This document shows positions 25,945-34,937 of a stretch of 64,000 nt of DNA, in pieces. Origin of the DNA: Bacillota bacterium. GTDB lineage: Bacteria; Bacillota; Clostridia; Christensenellales; SZUA-584. The position numbers and the translations under genes are program-made. The stretch spans positions 1 to 64,000 of the forward strand of contig JAEZKQ010000031.1 in the NCBI GenBank assembly GCA_023436115.1, written 5' to 3'. The stretch's first letter is position 1; each line of letters starts with the position of its first letter. The notes beneath the pieces were generated by a model. It saw nothing but the letters and a program-made list of their open reading frames with translations. It ran no database searches and was not told the origin of the DNA.

Positions 25945-25995
25945 ATGTTTTCCCCTTGACCGTTAATAAGCATTTTGGCAACTTCTAAGTATACC

Positions 25996-26022
25996 GTATA
26001 TATACATTATATACATTATAAT
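25996..26022. promoter_or_regulatory. Candidate GntR operator/promoter
   Basis: A 10-base palindrome GTATATATAC (25996-26005) is followed by ATTATATACATTATAATG, close upstream of the gntR start. It could combine the -10 region and a YtrA-type operator; AT-rich sequence makes chance palindromes common. Confidence 0.3.
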
Positions 26023-26161
26023 GCGTTTATATTCTCTCGTCAATCTCGTATTTAATATTTATTATTACTACATGGTGTCTTACGGTATCGTAAATAAACA
26101 ATAGGGTTGGTAACGAAATGGAATTGACATATTTTATTTCTCAACAACACCTTAACCAAGG

Positions 26162-26337
26162 GTGCCATACGGCAGCAAAGGCAATGGTTTATTGAACAAT
26201 ACGGCTTACTTCATTGCCATCGTGGAGCCTGAAAATGCAGCTATGAGCTTGTGGTTAAATACGGATTTACCAAACTGGAGACGCGAGGCCTTCCGGCGGT
26301 ACCATTGCGAGACCCTTCTACTATTATCCGTTTATAA
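26162..26337 (+). pseudogene. GNAT acetyltransferase C-terminal fragment with frameshift
   Basis: One frame reads NTAYFIAIVEPENAAM, the next frame continues ELVVKYGFTKLETRGLPAV and ends RDPSTIIRL-stop. Together these spell the acetyl-CoA-binding end of a GNAT acetyltransferase (VEPEN-AAM-x-L-x-x-KYGF). Adding one G near 26245 would restore the frame. The N-terminal two thirds of a GNAT protein are missing upstream, so this is a decayed remnant. Confidence 0.65.
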
Positions 26338-26346
26338 TTGTCACAA

Positions 26347-26371
26347 ATAAAAAAACGCCTGCCAGCGTTTT
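26347..26371 (-). terminator. Terminator of the fprA operon
   Basis: Read on the minus strand: AAAAACGC, loop TGGCAG, GCGTTTTTTT. Directly after the flavodiiron protein gene. Confidence 0.75.
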
Positions 26372-26379
26372 TAATCTTG

Positions 26380-27585
26380 CTATTTGCTCCTCTGCGCCAG
26401 TGCATCACAAATGGCTTCGCCCAGCTTCTCAGCCTCTGAAATCTCCTTTTCGTCAGGACGCAGCTTGGCGCTGCAAGTGCCTACCACGTCGGCACCCAAG
26501 GCACGCAGCCTTTCGCTCAGCAGTTTGATTGATTCTCCGCTCCAACCAAATGATCCAAACGCCGCAGCCACTTTATTCTTGGCAATCAGTACCGATACCG
26601 ACGCAAGCACATCCCATGCCGGTCTGAGAGCATCGCGGTTAAGCGTGGGCGATCCGATCGCAAACGCGTCAGCCGCATGAATTTTGGCTGCACACAGCTC
26701 TCGGTCCGCAGACGATATATCGTCGACCTCGACATCGTATCCCGCCTTGATGATGGGTTTTGCAATGCTTTGTGCCAGCTGCCGCGTATATCCATAACAA
26801 GTTACATAACCGATATAAACCTTTTTCAGATCGTTAGATTTATGAATATCTGAAGCCCATTTCTCGTACCGTTCAACGGCACCCCAAGGCGCTTCTCGAA
26901 GAACCGGGCCATGTGACGGGCCGATCACATCAATATGCAGGCCCCGTACCTTTTTGACTGCTTCCAATACGTAGCTTTTAAACGGCCCCATAATCACATC
27001 GAAATAATATTTTTGGGATTTATCCATCTCTTCGGACAATGGTGTCAAATCGTCAAAAACATTTTCGGCCGAATAGTGGTATCCGAAAACATCGCCGGAT
27101 AGCAGCACGGCATCTTGTGTGACATAGGTGAAAATGGAGTCGGGCCAATGAAGGAACGGTGCGGCAATGAACTTAAGCGTCTTGCCGCCCAATTCAATGG
27201 TATCGCCGTCTTCAACGACGATACATTCGAAGTTAATGTTGAGTATATTACGCAGAAAAACGCTTGCCGGCTTGGAACACACAACGACTGCGCCGGGAGC
27301 TGCCTGTAATAGCTTTAAAAGACTGCCGCTATGATCCGGTTCGGTGTGATTGCAGATGATATAATCGATTGAAGCTGCGTCACAGACCCCTGATATTTTC
27401 TCGATCTGCTCATCCGCAAAATCCTCTTTAACCGCATCGATAACGGCTGTTTTATCGTTTCCTTTGATGAGATAGCTGTTGTAGGATGTACCCCACTGCG
27501 TGCGCATGATAACATCAAAAGCACGCAGCGAAGGGTCTTGCACGCCTATCCAATATACATTGTTGGTGATTTCTACAGGCAGCAT
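26380..27585 (-). CDS. fprA: FprA-type flavodiiron protein (oxygen/NO reductase)
   Basis: A 401-residue A-type flavoprotein that reduces O2 to water or NO to N2O at a di-iron site. The metallo-beta-lactamase-like half (1-245) holds the iron ligands in NHTEPDHSGS, LHWPDS, LSGDVFGYH and GPSHGPVL. The flavodoxin half (about 252-398) has YVTCYGYTRQLAQSIA for FMN binding and the SFGWSGES loop. Rubredoxin, its usual electron donor, is encoded 15 bases upstream in the same direction, with a DUF1858 protein ahead of that: an oxidative-stress operon of an anaerobe. Confidence 0.96.
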   Translation of the reverse strand: MLPVEITNNVYWIGVQDPSLRAFDVIMRTQWGTSYNSYLIKGNDKTAVIDAVKEDFADEQIEKISGVCDAASIDYIICNHTEPDHSGSLLKLLQAAPGAVVVCSKPASVFLRNILNINFECIVVEDGDTIELGGKTLKFIAAPFLHWPDSIFTYVTQDAVLLSGDVFGYHYSAENVFDDLTPLSEEMDKSQKYYFDVIMGPFKSYVLEAVKKVRGLHIDVIGPSHGPVLREAPWGAVERYEKWASDIHKSNDLKKVYIGYVTCYGYTRQLAQSIAKPIIKAGYDVEVDDISSADRELCAAKIHAADAFAIGSPTLNRDALRPAWDVLASVSVLIAKNKVAAAFGSFGWSGESIKLLSERLRALGADVVGTCSAKLRPDEKEISEAEKLGEAICDALAQRSK

Positions 27586-27600
27586 ACGAATCCTTGGCGA

Positions 27601-27759
27601 TTAGGCCTCTTCAAACATATCCTTGGAAGCGCCACAAAGCGGGCAGACCCAATCAGAGGGGACATCTTCCCAAGCTGTGCCGGGTGCTACACCGTTGTCC
27701 GGATCGCCGATTTCGGGATCATACACATAACCGCATACACTGCATTCATACTTTTGCAT
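27601..27759 (-). CDS. Rubredoxin
   Basis: A 52-residue rubredoxin. The two Cys knuckles YECSVCGYVYDP (near residues 6-9) and VCPLCGASKD (near 39-42) bind one Fe. WEDVPSDWVCP is the family's core. Small enough to be overlooked in length-filtered gene calls. It directly precedes fprA and is its likely electron donor. Confidence 0.97.
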   Translation of the reverse strand: MQKYECSVCGYVYDPEIGDPDNGVAPGTAWEDVPSDWVCPLCGASKDMFEEA

Positions 27760-27771
27760 TTGTTTATCTCC

Positions 27772-27978
27772 TCATTTTTTATTTTGAAAATAGGCATTAA
27801 GATTTGCCAATAATTCATCTACATCAAGACCGTGAACGGCACCCGCTTCTTCAATGCTCTCTCCTGCCGATGCAGGGCAGCCAATGCAGTGCATTCCCGC
27901 CTCCATGAGCACCTTTGCACATCCGGGATCAAGCATCAGCAGCTGTGAAATCGTCATATCTTTTGTAATCTGTGTCAT
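27772..27978 (-). CDS. DUF1858 redox-disulfide domain protein
   Basis: A 68-residue protein covering one DUF1858 domain: MTISQLLMLDPGCAKVLMEAGMHC, then CIGCPAS with the paired Cys, then LDVDELLANLN. Domains of this family often accompany hybrid-cluster protein and other anaerobic redox enzymes. It lies 12 bases before rubredoxin, so probably in the fprA operon. Confidence 0.92.
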   Translation of the reverse strand: MTQITKDMTISQLLMLDPGCAKVLMEAGMHCIGCPASAGESIEEAGAVHGLDVDELLANLNAYFQNKK

Positions 27979-28016
27979 GTCATTACCTCTTTAGTATATT
28001 ATTAAACGCGGCATTA

Positions 28017-28391
28017 TCAAGTATTTCTAATCATTTTATTTCCGCATTTCGAGCACTTTATAGATACCTTGCCTTTGCCGCGCGGCACCCGAAGTTTTTG
28101 AGAACATTTTGGGCACTTGAAAATTTTATAGAGCTTGCGCTGCTGGCTTTTAACTTTACTCCTATAATACCACGATTTTATTTTATTAATCATATTCATG
28201 AAGATTAAATTCTCTTTACGCCGTTGCTCTATGTTGCGCGAAAACATACGCAGCAATGCTACGCCCGTAATCACGAGCGTTATGATAAACATATATGACC
28301 ACGGCACAAAGCTTAGGAGCAGCGAGAATATGATTAGGGCAAATGAAAGCTGATCAGGACCGTTACGCCCGATAAACATTCTGTTAAACAT
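28017..28391 (-). CDS. Small membrane protein with C-terminal zinc ribbon
   Basis: A 124-residue protein. Two helices (about 15-30 and 33-50) are followed by a basic segment and a zinc ribbon formed by KCPKCSQKLRVP and KCSKCGNKM. This pattern is common in uncharacterised clostridial proteins. Ribosome site present just upstream. Function unknown. Confidence 0.75.
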   Translation of the reverse strand: MFNRMFIGRNGPDQLSFALIIFSLLLSFVPWSYMFIITLVITGVALLRMFSRNIEQRRKENLIFMNMINKIKSWYYRSKVKSQQRKLYKIFKCPKCSQKLRVPRGKGKVSIKCSKCGNKMIRNT

Positions 28392-28426
28392 TTTGTTACA
28401 CCACCTTTTAGACTGTCATCCTTTTA

Positions 28427-29116
28427 TTAAGTTCCGCAAGTGACAATAAGCTCGGGTCTCCTGACTTCTTTGTAGTAGCGGATAAACGAATTTAAATCGT
28501 CTATCCCCTCCGGCAGCATAATACCACTAAGTCCGATATCGTTTTTCATATGGATATCGCCTCCCGCAATCACCATCACATCGTGCTCGTGTGCAAACTG
28601 CAGTGCAAGCTTGTTACGACTCATGTGCCTGGGCTGCGAGTTGACGATCTCAATGCCGTCAAAATATGCCGGGTTTTCGGGCGATAAGCCAAACCGGAAC
28701 GGATGGGCCTGAAAAACGAGAAATCCGTTTTCATGCATCAGTTGGTATATCTGCGCGATAGGCTGCTTATAAAACGGCCCGGCATCCATCAGAAATGCTT
28801 CATCCGGTCCAAAAACCAAAAACTCATAAGGTGAGCCTTCCGGCTGTATCTCCAGCCCCAGCAACACCTTAAGCCCCACTTCTCTGCCCCGCTGAAGCGC
28901 CGCAGTGTATCCCGCCAGATAACGCCGGACCTTTTGCCGCCACGACAAACCATCCATATCCGGCCTTTCAAAAAAGCGCGCGTAGAAATGATCTGTGATG
29001 AACGTACCTGCATAGCCCGCGGCCTTTATGCCATCCACGACCTGCACCGCCGTGAGTATGCCGCACGGACTGGTTTCGGCTGTGTGGCAGTGGGTTTCAA
29101 ACTGGCAAAGCTTCAT
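28427..29116 (-). CDS. PHP-domain metal-dependent phosphoesterase
   Basis: A 229-residue PHP protein. Metal-binding motifs are FETHCHTAETSPCG at the N-terminus, FITDHFY near 50, FQAHPFRFGL near 150 and AGGDIHMKNDIG near the end. PHP proteins hydrolyse phosphoesters (histidinol phosphate, nucleotides, DNA ends). The chosen ATG has GAGG nine bases upstream; seven further codons are open before it. Substrate unknown. Confidence 0.85.
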   Translation of the reverse strand: MKLCQFETHCHTAETSPCGILTAVQVVDGIKAAGYAGTFITDHFYARFFERPDMDGLSWRQKVRRYLAGYTAALQRGREVGLKVLLGLEIQPEGSPYEFLVFGPDEAFLMDAGPFYKQPIAQIYQLMHENGFLVFQAHPFRFGLSPENPAYFDGIEIVNSQPRHMSRNKLALQFAHEHDVMVIAGGDIHMKNDIGLSGIMLPEGIDDLNSFIRYYKEVRRPELIVTCGT

Positions 29117-29328
29117 TTCTAACCTCGGTAATATCATACTAAAAAGTTGCGTCTAAAATATAAACAAAACAGTGTTTTCACATATTGTTTACAATCCATA
29201 ATGATAGCAAGCCTATCTGACCGCCGTCAATACAGTCATGCAAAATGGTTCATGGTTAAAAGTAAAACTCTTATGAATATGAGAGGCTATTTAAGCGATA
29301 GAAATTTATCGACACGGAACTGTGCAAA

Positions 29329-29363
29329 AAAGCCGCACCTAGTCTTTCTCAGATGCGGCTTTG
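29329..29363 (-). terminator. Terminator of the heterodimeric ABC exporter operon
   Basis: Minus strand: AAAGCCGCA ... TGCGGCTTTTTT with a 16-base loop, 13 bases after the exporter gene stop. Confidence 0.8.
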
Positions 29364-29375
29364 TTTGATTTTCCG

Positions 29376-31397
29376 TTATGCCGTCGCCCCTGTAAACTGG
29401 CTGTTATAGAGATCGGCATAGAAACCATTGCGTGCCATAAGCTGCTTATGCGTACCCTGTTCGATGATCTTGCCCTCATTCATCACAAGTATCGTCGATG
29501 CATTGCGAATCGTCGATAAACGGTGGGCGATCACAAAGCTGGTGCGGCCTCTCATCAGCGCGATCATGGCGTTTTGTATATAGGCCTCTGTACGCGTATC
29601 CACATTGCTCGTCGCTTCGTCGAGAATGAGTATGCTCGGGTCTGCCAGCAGCGCACGCGCGATCGTGAGCAGCTGTTTCTGGCCTGAGGAGATGTTCGAC
29701 GCCTCTTCATTGAGTATGGTATCGTAACCATCGGGAAGCGTCCGAATAAAATGATCCGCATGCGCCATTTTGGCTGCTTTATATATCTCCTCTTCAGTCG
29801 CACCCTCACGGCCATAGGCTATATTATCGCGTATTGTACCGCCAAAAAGCCATGTATCCTGAAGCACCATACCAAAGCGCTGCCGCAGTGTTTCTCTCGG
29901 CATATCCCTGATATCCATACCGTCAACGCTGATACGCCCTTCATCAATTTCATAAAAACGCATGAGCAGATTGACAAGCGTTGTTTTACCTGCACCCGTG
30001 GGACCCACAATTGCCACGACGTCTCCCGGGGCGACCTCTAAATTCATATCGCTGATAATGGTTTTATCCGGCTCATAGCCAAAGCTGACGTGTTCAAACG
30101 AAACAGCGCCGTGGTCTTCCGGCACCTGAGCTGTCTGCTGATCCGGTATCATCTCCGGTTCGTCCAGCACCTCGAAGACACGTTCCGCCGCCGCCACGGT
30201 AGACTGCATCACGTTGGCAATCTGAGCGACTTGGGTGATCGGCTGAGTGAATTGCCGCGAATACTGTATGAACGCCTGCACGCCGCCGACCGTCATATTG
30301 CCGTTGATCACGAGAATACCGCCTATGGCGCATACCAATACATAAGACACATTGCTTAAAAAATTGATCAGCGGCATCATGATACCCGACATAAACTCGG
30401 CCTTCCAGCCCACGGTATAGAGTCTCTCGTTGATTTCGCCGAACTTGGCCTCGCTGTCGGCTTCTTTACCAAAAGCCTTCACAACGGTATGTGCACCATA
30501 CATTTCTTCTACATGGCCGTTGATATGACCGATTTCCACCTGACGTCCTCTGAAATATTTCTGAGACTTCTTAATAACCATCTGTGTCACAAAAAAACTG
30601 ATCGGCAGCACCAGCAGACAAACCAGCGTGATGATCCATGATATTGTAAACATCATCACCGTGATACCGATCAGCGTGGTCACCGCGGATATGATCTGAG
30701 TCAGCCCCTGCTGAAGCGAGGTCGATACCGTGTCGATATCGTTGGTCACACGAGACAGTATCTCACCATGTGTCCGTCCGTCAAAATACTTAAGCGGCAG
30801 CCGCGAAAGCTTGTCGTCGACCTGACGGCGCATATCATAGACAATTGTCTGCGATGTTTTGGCCATCACAAACTGAAGAATAAAATTGAATACCGCACTG
30901 GCAAGATAAAGCCCAATGACCGTAAGTAAGATACCGCCAATTTTGCTAAAATCGATAGTCATCGTTGCCGCTTCCTGAAGCTTCTGAGCGGCAGCCATGA
31001 TTTTTCCGGCTTGCTGTGCATCAGTCGTGCTCAAGGCAAGCTCCACGGCCTGTTCCATTTCCAGTGTCCCGGCTTCAAGCTGCGCAGTAATATCCTGTGG
31101 CAGCACTTCTTTTAGTTCTCCAAAGGCTGCCCCCTGCGCCGATACGGGCTTAAACAGTTCCGTTGTCGCGCTTCCCAAAATCTTCGGCCCGAATATCGAG
31201 AATACTGTGCCGCCTATCGCCATGATGATCACGATGAGGAGAGCGACCTTATGTCCGGACAGATACGTTGTTAGGCGCTTCAAGCCCGCTTTAAAATCTT
31301 TCGCTTTTTCCATGGGCATACCATGGCCCGGCCCTCCCGAACCACCGGGGCGCATGCCATGCTTGCGCGGATTTCTATTATTTTGGATATTGCTCAT
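29376..31397 (-). CDS. Heterodimeric ABC exporter subunit with intact ATPase site (TM288/BmrD-like)
   Basis: A 673-residue half-transporter: six membrane helices (about 50-415) then an ATPase domain. Walker A GPTGAGKTT, signature ISSGQKQLL, Walker B ILILDEATSNVD with the catalytic Glu, switch His in VIAHRLST. An insertion of about 85 residues (roughly 80-165, helical and acidic) lies between helices 1 and 2 on the outer side. The N-terminus carries a Gly/Pro/Arg/His-rich tail. It overlaps the partner gene's stop by four bases. Together with 31394-33121 it forms a multidrug-type exporter under a TetR repressor. Confidence 0.92.
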   Translation of the reverse strand: MSNIQNNRNPRKHGMRPGGSGGPGHGMPMEKAKDFKAGLKRLTTYLSGHKVALLIVIIMAIGGTVFSIFGPKILGSATTELFKPVSAQGAAFGELKEVLPQDITAQLEAGTLEMEQAVELALSTTDAQQAGKIMAAAQKLQEAATMTIDFSKIGGILLTVIGLYLASAVFNFILQFVMAKTSQTIVYDMRRQVDDKLSRLPLKYFDGRTHGEILSRVTNDIDTVSTSLQQGLTQIISAVTTLIGITVMMFTISWIITLVCLLVLPISFFVTQMVIKKSQKYFRGRQVEIGHINGHVEEMYGAHTVVKAFGKEADSEAKFGEINERLYTVGWKAEFMSGIMMPLINFLSNVSYVLVCAIGGILVINGNMTVGGVQAFIQYSRQFTQPITQVAQIANVMQSTVAAAERVFEVLDEPEMIPDQQTAQVPEDHGAVSFEHVSFGYEPDKTIISDMNLEVAPGDVVAIVGPTGAGKTTLVNLLMRFYEIDEGRISVDGMDIRDMPRETLRQRFGMVLQDTWLFGGTIRDNIAYGREGATEEEIYKAAKMAHADHFIRTLPDGYDTILNEEASNISSGQKQLLTIARALLADPSILILDEATSNVDTRTEAYIQNAMIALMRGRTSFVIAHRLSTIRNASTILVMNEGKIIEQGTHKQLMARNGFYADLYNSQFTGATA

Positions 31398-33121
31398 GCC
31401 AGTTCCTCCATTGACAGCTGCGACTCCACGATCTCACGATATGTTTCGCAGCTTTGAATCAGTTCACGGTGCGTGCCCTGACCGACAATACGGCCTTCAT
31501 CAATCACGAGTATGTTGTCGGCAGTCATAACGGTGTTGACGCGCTGTGCCACAATCAATACCGAAGCATCCTTCACCTCGGAAGAGAGTGCCTGACGCAG
31601 CTTGGCATCTGTTTTAAAATCGAGTGCTGAGAAACTGTCGTCAAATATGTAGACCTCAGGCCGTCTGACCAAAGCGCGCGCAATGGACAGCCGCTGCTTT
31701 TGTCCGCCCGAAAAATTCATGCCGTCCTGAGCCACTTCGGCGCTGATCCCGCCTTCGAGCGTGCTGATAAATTCGTCAGCCTGTGCGATTTCAATGGCCT
31801 TTTGTAAGTCCTCTTCGGTAGCGTCCGGCCTGCCAAAACGCAGATTATCGGCAATCGTGCCGCTCACGAGGCTTGCTTTCTGCGGGACAAAGCCGATTTT
31901 TTGTCGCAAGGCTGCCTTAGGATACTCGCGTACATCCACGCCGTCCACCAGCACCTGTCCCTCACTCACATCGTAAAAACGCGGTATCAGCTTGATAAGC
32001 GTCGATTTGCCCGAGCCCGTGCCGCCGATAATCGCCGTGACTTGGCCGGGCCGCGATTCAAAGCTGATGTGAGAAAGCACCGGCTCCTTCGCGCCCTGAT
32101 AATAAAAGCTCACATCTTTAAATTCAACATGACCGCGAAGCACCGTTTGCGGCATCGTCTTTGCTTCGTCAACAACGGTCGTTTTCATATCAAGTATTTC
32201 ATTGATGCGCTCAGCCGAAGCGGACGCGCGCGGCAACATCACAAACATCATGGTGGCCATGATCACCGCGAACATGATCTGCATCACATATTGCTGAAAA
32301 GCAATCAAATCGCCCACCTGTATCTCCCCCGCATCCACACGCAAGCCACCAAACCAGATCACAGCGACCGTCGCAAGATTGAGCGCTATCAAAATACCCG
32401 GCATAAGCGCACCCATCCAACGGTGCACCGTAATGGATGTATCCGTTAAATCCTTGTTCACGACATCAAAACGTTTTTTCTCAAAACCCGTTTTGTTAAA
32501 AGCACGTATCACGCGTATACCCGTTAGATTTTCACGCAACACAAGGTTAACTTTGTCGATCTTTTTTTGCAGTGATTTGAAAAGCGGCAGCGCTTTGATG
32601 GCCACAAAAAGCACAATCAACGATACAAATGCAATCGCAGCCACAATGAGCCAGGACAGACCAGGGTCTTCATTGATTGCCATGATAACGCCACCCACCG
32701 CCATGATCGGCGCAGCCAGCAGCATAAAAAGTATCATGGTGACGGCATTTTGTATCTGAGTCACATCATTGGTGGAACGCGTGATCAATGAAGCCGTCCC
32801 GATTTTATCGAACTCGTTTAAAGAGTAGTTTGATACTTTGGAGAATATGTCTTTTCTCAAATCTCTTGAAAAACCCGATGCTACCTTGGCGCTGTAATAT
32901 CGGGCAAGCACCGTGCAGACAGTTACGATCAATGAGAAACCCAGCATGATAAGTCCAGTCTCTATAATTAAACTAATGTTTTTTCCCACAATACCTTTAT
33001 CCACAATGTCGGACATAAGGCTGGGCAAATACAACTGGCTTAATGATTGCACGGCCGTAAGCAGTACGGTGATAATAACAGGCCATTTATACGGCCCGAA
33101 GTATTTTAAAATCTTTCTCAT
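31394..33121 (-). CDS. Heterodimeric ABC exporter subunit with degenerate ATPase site (TM287/BmrC-like)
   Basis: A 575-residue half-transporter with Walker A GGTGSGKST and signature FSGGQKQR. Walker B reads VYIFDDSFSALD: the catalytic Glu is Asp, and the switch position reads VAQRVNT (Gln for His). These changes mark the non-hydrolysing site of asymmetric exporters such as TM287/288 and BmrCD. Start chosen at the ATG that overlaps the TetR stop (ATGA), with GGGAAGGA upstream; a reading 19 codons longer would begin inside the tetR gene. Confidence 0.92.
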   Translation of the reverse strand: MRKILKYFGPYKWPVIITVLLTAVQSLSQLYLPSLMSDIVDKGIVGKNISLIIETGLIMLGFSLIVTVCTVLARYYSAKVASGFSRDLRKDIFSKVSNYSLNEFDKIGTASLITRSTNDVTQIQNAVTMILFMLLAAPIMAVGGVIMAINEDPGLSWLIVAAIAFVSLIVLFVAIKALPLFKSLQKKIDKVNLVLRENLTGIRVIRAFNKTGFEKKRFDVVNKDLTDTSITVHRWMGALMPGILIALNLATVAVIWFGGLRVDAGEIQVGDLIAFQQYVMQIMFAVIMATMMFVMLPRASASAERINEILDMKTTVVDEAKTMPQTVLRGHVEFKDVSFYYQGAKEPVLSHISFESRPGQVTAIIGGTGSGKSTLIKLIPRFYDVSEGQVLVDGVDVREYPKAALRQKIGFVPQKASLVSGTIADNLRFGRPDATEEDLQKAIEIAQADEFISTLEGGISAEVAQDGMNFSGGQKQRLSIARALVRRPEVYIFDDSFSALDFKTDAKLRQALSSEVKDASVLIVAQRVNTVMTADNILVIDEGRIVGQGTHRELIQSCETYREIVESQLSMEELA

Positions 33122-33705
33122 TTTTTGTCCTTCCCTGAGGGCACGCTCAGCACTGCCACAACCCGGCCAAGCATCCAATCAAAATAGTCCTCATCAACTT
33201 CATTAGACGCACTTAAAAATATTCCCTTCATCAAATATCCCGTGATATTCGTGATAAAAAACTTGAGCGCCATGTTGGGGTCAGCTCCCAGCCGTCCCGC
33301 ATCTCTCATTGCGGTAAAATAAGCAAGCAGATGATGCTTCATATCATGCTCTGTATTCTTCACACGTTTCTCTGGTGCCGAATCCCTTACCTTATCGCGC
33401 ATAATCATACGAAGCATAGGCGCATTCTGCCGAAACGTGTTCATCATATCCTGCGCAATGTGTTTCAGATCATGCTCCAAATCATATGTGACACCGCCCT
33501 TTAAATATTCTTCGATAGAATATGGGTGCAAACAGCTGTGCAGCGTTTCATCAAACAGTTCTCTTTTCGAACTGAAGTGCCGGAACAGCGTGACCTCACT
33601 GATACCGGCAAGCGCGGCTATTTCCTTGGTCGTTGCTGCGGCGAAGCCTTTTTTCTCAAACAGCTCCCGCGCCGCAGCCATGATATTGCTTCGTGTGTTT
33701 TTCAT
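33118..33705 (-). CDS. TetR-family transcriptional repressor
   Basis: A 195-residue regulator. The N-terminal helix-turn-helix is clear (FAAATTKEIAALAGISEVTLFRHFSSKREL), and the rest is the helical ligand domain. Start chosen at the ATG after GGAGGGAGGA; five more codons are possible. It heads the operon with the two exporter genes (4-base overlap) and has a perfect palindrome 35 bases upstream, so it probably controls its own operon in response to a drug. Confidence 0.93.
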   Translation of the reverse strand: MKNTRSNIMAAARELFEKKGFAAATTKEIAALAGISEVTLFRHFSSKRELFDETLHSCLHPYSIEEYLKGGVTYDLEHDLKHIAQDMMNTFRQNAPMLRMIMRDKVRDSAPEKRVKNTEHDMKHHLLAYFTAMRDAGRLGADPNMALKFFITNITGYLMKGIFLSASNEVDEDYFDWMLGRVVAVLSVPSGKDKK

Positions 33706-33739
33706 TCTTCCTCCCTCCAAGTTAGAAATTTGAAACTTT

Positions 33740-33759
33740 TTAAGTAAGCACTTACTTAA
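33740..33759. promoter_or_regulatory. TetR operator palindrome
   Basis: TTAAGTAAG-CA-CTTACTTAA: two perfect 9-base half sites with a 2-base centre, 35 bases before the tetR start. Size and symmetry fit a TetR-dimer site. Confidence 0.8.
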
Positions 33760-33871
33760 TTTTGTTTAAAATACTCCTCTGCCCTCGCTTTGTCAATCAG
33801 CCTTCCGTCATTGTTCACATTTATTTTAAAAGTTAACTGTCTTTCAAAAGGCAATGGCAAAGCGTGTACGG

Positions 33872-33900
33872 TTGCGGCTTTAACTCGAAAACACTATAAT
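33872..33900 (+). promoter_or_regulatory. Promoter of the NusG-II / Gx transporter genes
   Basis: TTGCGG (33872-33877), 17-base spacer, TATAAT (33895-33900), about 140 bases before the gene at 34040. The leader in between holds only a short ORF without a ribosome site. Confidence 0.55.
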
Positions 33901-34039
33901 ATCAATATGAAAAAAAGTGCTCATCATGAAGCCCAACAGATGATTTTGCGTTTTTCGAAATATACGGAATCTTCGTATTCTCACCGATGGTCGGAGTATT
34001 TACGTCATAACGAGTTGAAGGGAAATATAATAACGACTA

Positions 34040-34393
34040 ATGAAACATATACTCTCCAAAGCTGATATTATACTTTTCGTCATGATCGTGCTGATCGCTG
34101 TGGCGGGTATTTTTTGGATGTCAGACACGGGCAGCGCGCAAACGGCCGTGGTTCGTGCCGACGGTAAAATTGTCAAGGAAGTCAAGCTTGATGTAAATCA
34201 AAACTTTTGGGTCAAAGATGTGCATTTTGAAGTGAAGGATGGCGCGATCGCGTTTGTGGAATCGGACTGTCCGGGCAAAGAATGCATCCATGCGGGCTGG
34301 TTGAAAACGCCGGGAAGCAGCATGGCCTGTCTGCCCAACCAAGTTTCCATCACGTTGTCGGGTGAAAGCGGGGTGGATGCCATTGCGGAATAA
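34040..34393 (+). CDS. NusG domain II-containing exported protein
   Basis: A 117-residue protein with one N-terminal membrane helix (about 9-27) and an extracytoplasmic NusG domain II (residues 35-117). The paired Cys in ESDCPGKECIHAGWL and the SSMACLPNQVSI ending are typical of this family. It usually precedes a Gx transporter gene, as here. The role is unproven; the partners are linked to quinone/flavin redox systems. Confidence 0.87.
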   Translation: MKHILSKADIILFVMIVLIAVAGIFWMSDTGSAQTAVVRADGKIVKEVKLDVNQNFWVKDVHFEVKDGAIAFVESDCPGKECIHAGWLKTPGSSMACLPNQVSITLSGESGVDAIAE

Positions 34394-34922
34394 GCTTTCC
34401 ACCCGCCGCATGGCGCTATTCAGCGCATTGCTTGCGATATCACTCGTGCTTTCAGTTGTTGAAAGCATGCTGGGGGCGCTTGTCCCGTTGCCCATACCCG
34501 GTGTTAAGCTGGGGCTTGCCAACATCGTTTCGATGTTTTTGTTAAGCTATTTTTCGCTGCCGGCCGCTCTCACGGTTGGTTTGCTGCGTGCGTTTGTGGC
34601 ATCATTATTCACAGGTGGCCTTGGCATGTTCCTATATTCCGCTCCCGGCGTGCTTATGAGCATACTCGCTATGTTCGCCGCGTTTAAGGTGATAAAGCCG
34701 CTCTCGCTGGTAGGTATATCGATGATCGGCGCATGTGTACACAATATCATGCAGGTCTGTGTGGCCGTTCTTTTGACAAGTGAATCACGTTTATTCTATT
34801 ATGCTTTCGTTCTGCTCATTATTGGTGCAGTATCGGGCACGATAACAGGTGTGGTAGCGCGCGTATCATTTTCCCGCATAGCTGCCGCTTTAAAGATATC
34901 AGGCTCACAAAAAGCCCAGTGA
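34377..34922 (+). CDS. Gx transporter family membrane protein (heptaprenyl diphosphate synthase component I-like)
   Basis: A 181-residue protein with about five membrane helices. The MLGALVPLPIPGVKLGLANIV stretch and FTGGLGMFLYSAPG match the Gx transporter/HepS1-like family (ECF-S-component fold). The start is uncertain: ATG at 34377 (GGGTG upstream) or GTG at 34362, both inside the preceding gene, implying coupling. Substrate unknown. Confidence 0.85.
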   Translation: MPLRNKLSTRRMALFSALLAISLVLSVVESMLGALVPLPIPGVKLGLANIVSMFLLSYFSLPAALTVGLLRAFVASLFTGGLGMFLYSAPGVLMSILAMFAAFKVIKPLSLVGISMIGACVHNIMQVCVAVLLTSESRLFYYAFVLLIIGAVSGTITGVVARVSFSRIAAALKISGSQKAQ

Positions 34923-34937
34923 ATCACGGAGGTATAG

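Noticed and set aside
33907..34065. Short ORF (MKKSAHHEAQQ...) after the 33872 promoter
   Set aside because: No ribosome site, start lies at the expected transcription start, and it overlaps the NusG-II gene in another frame.
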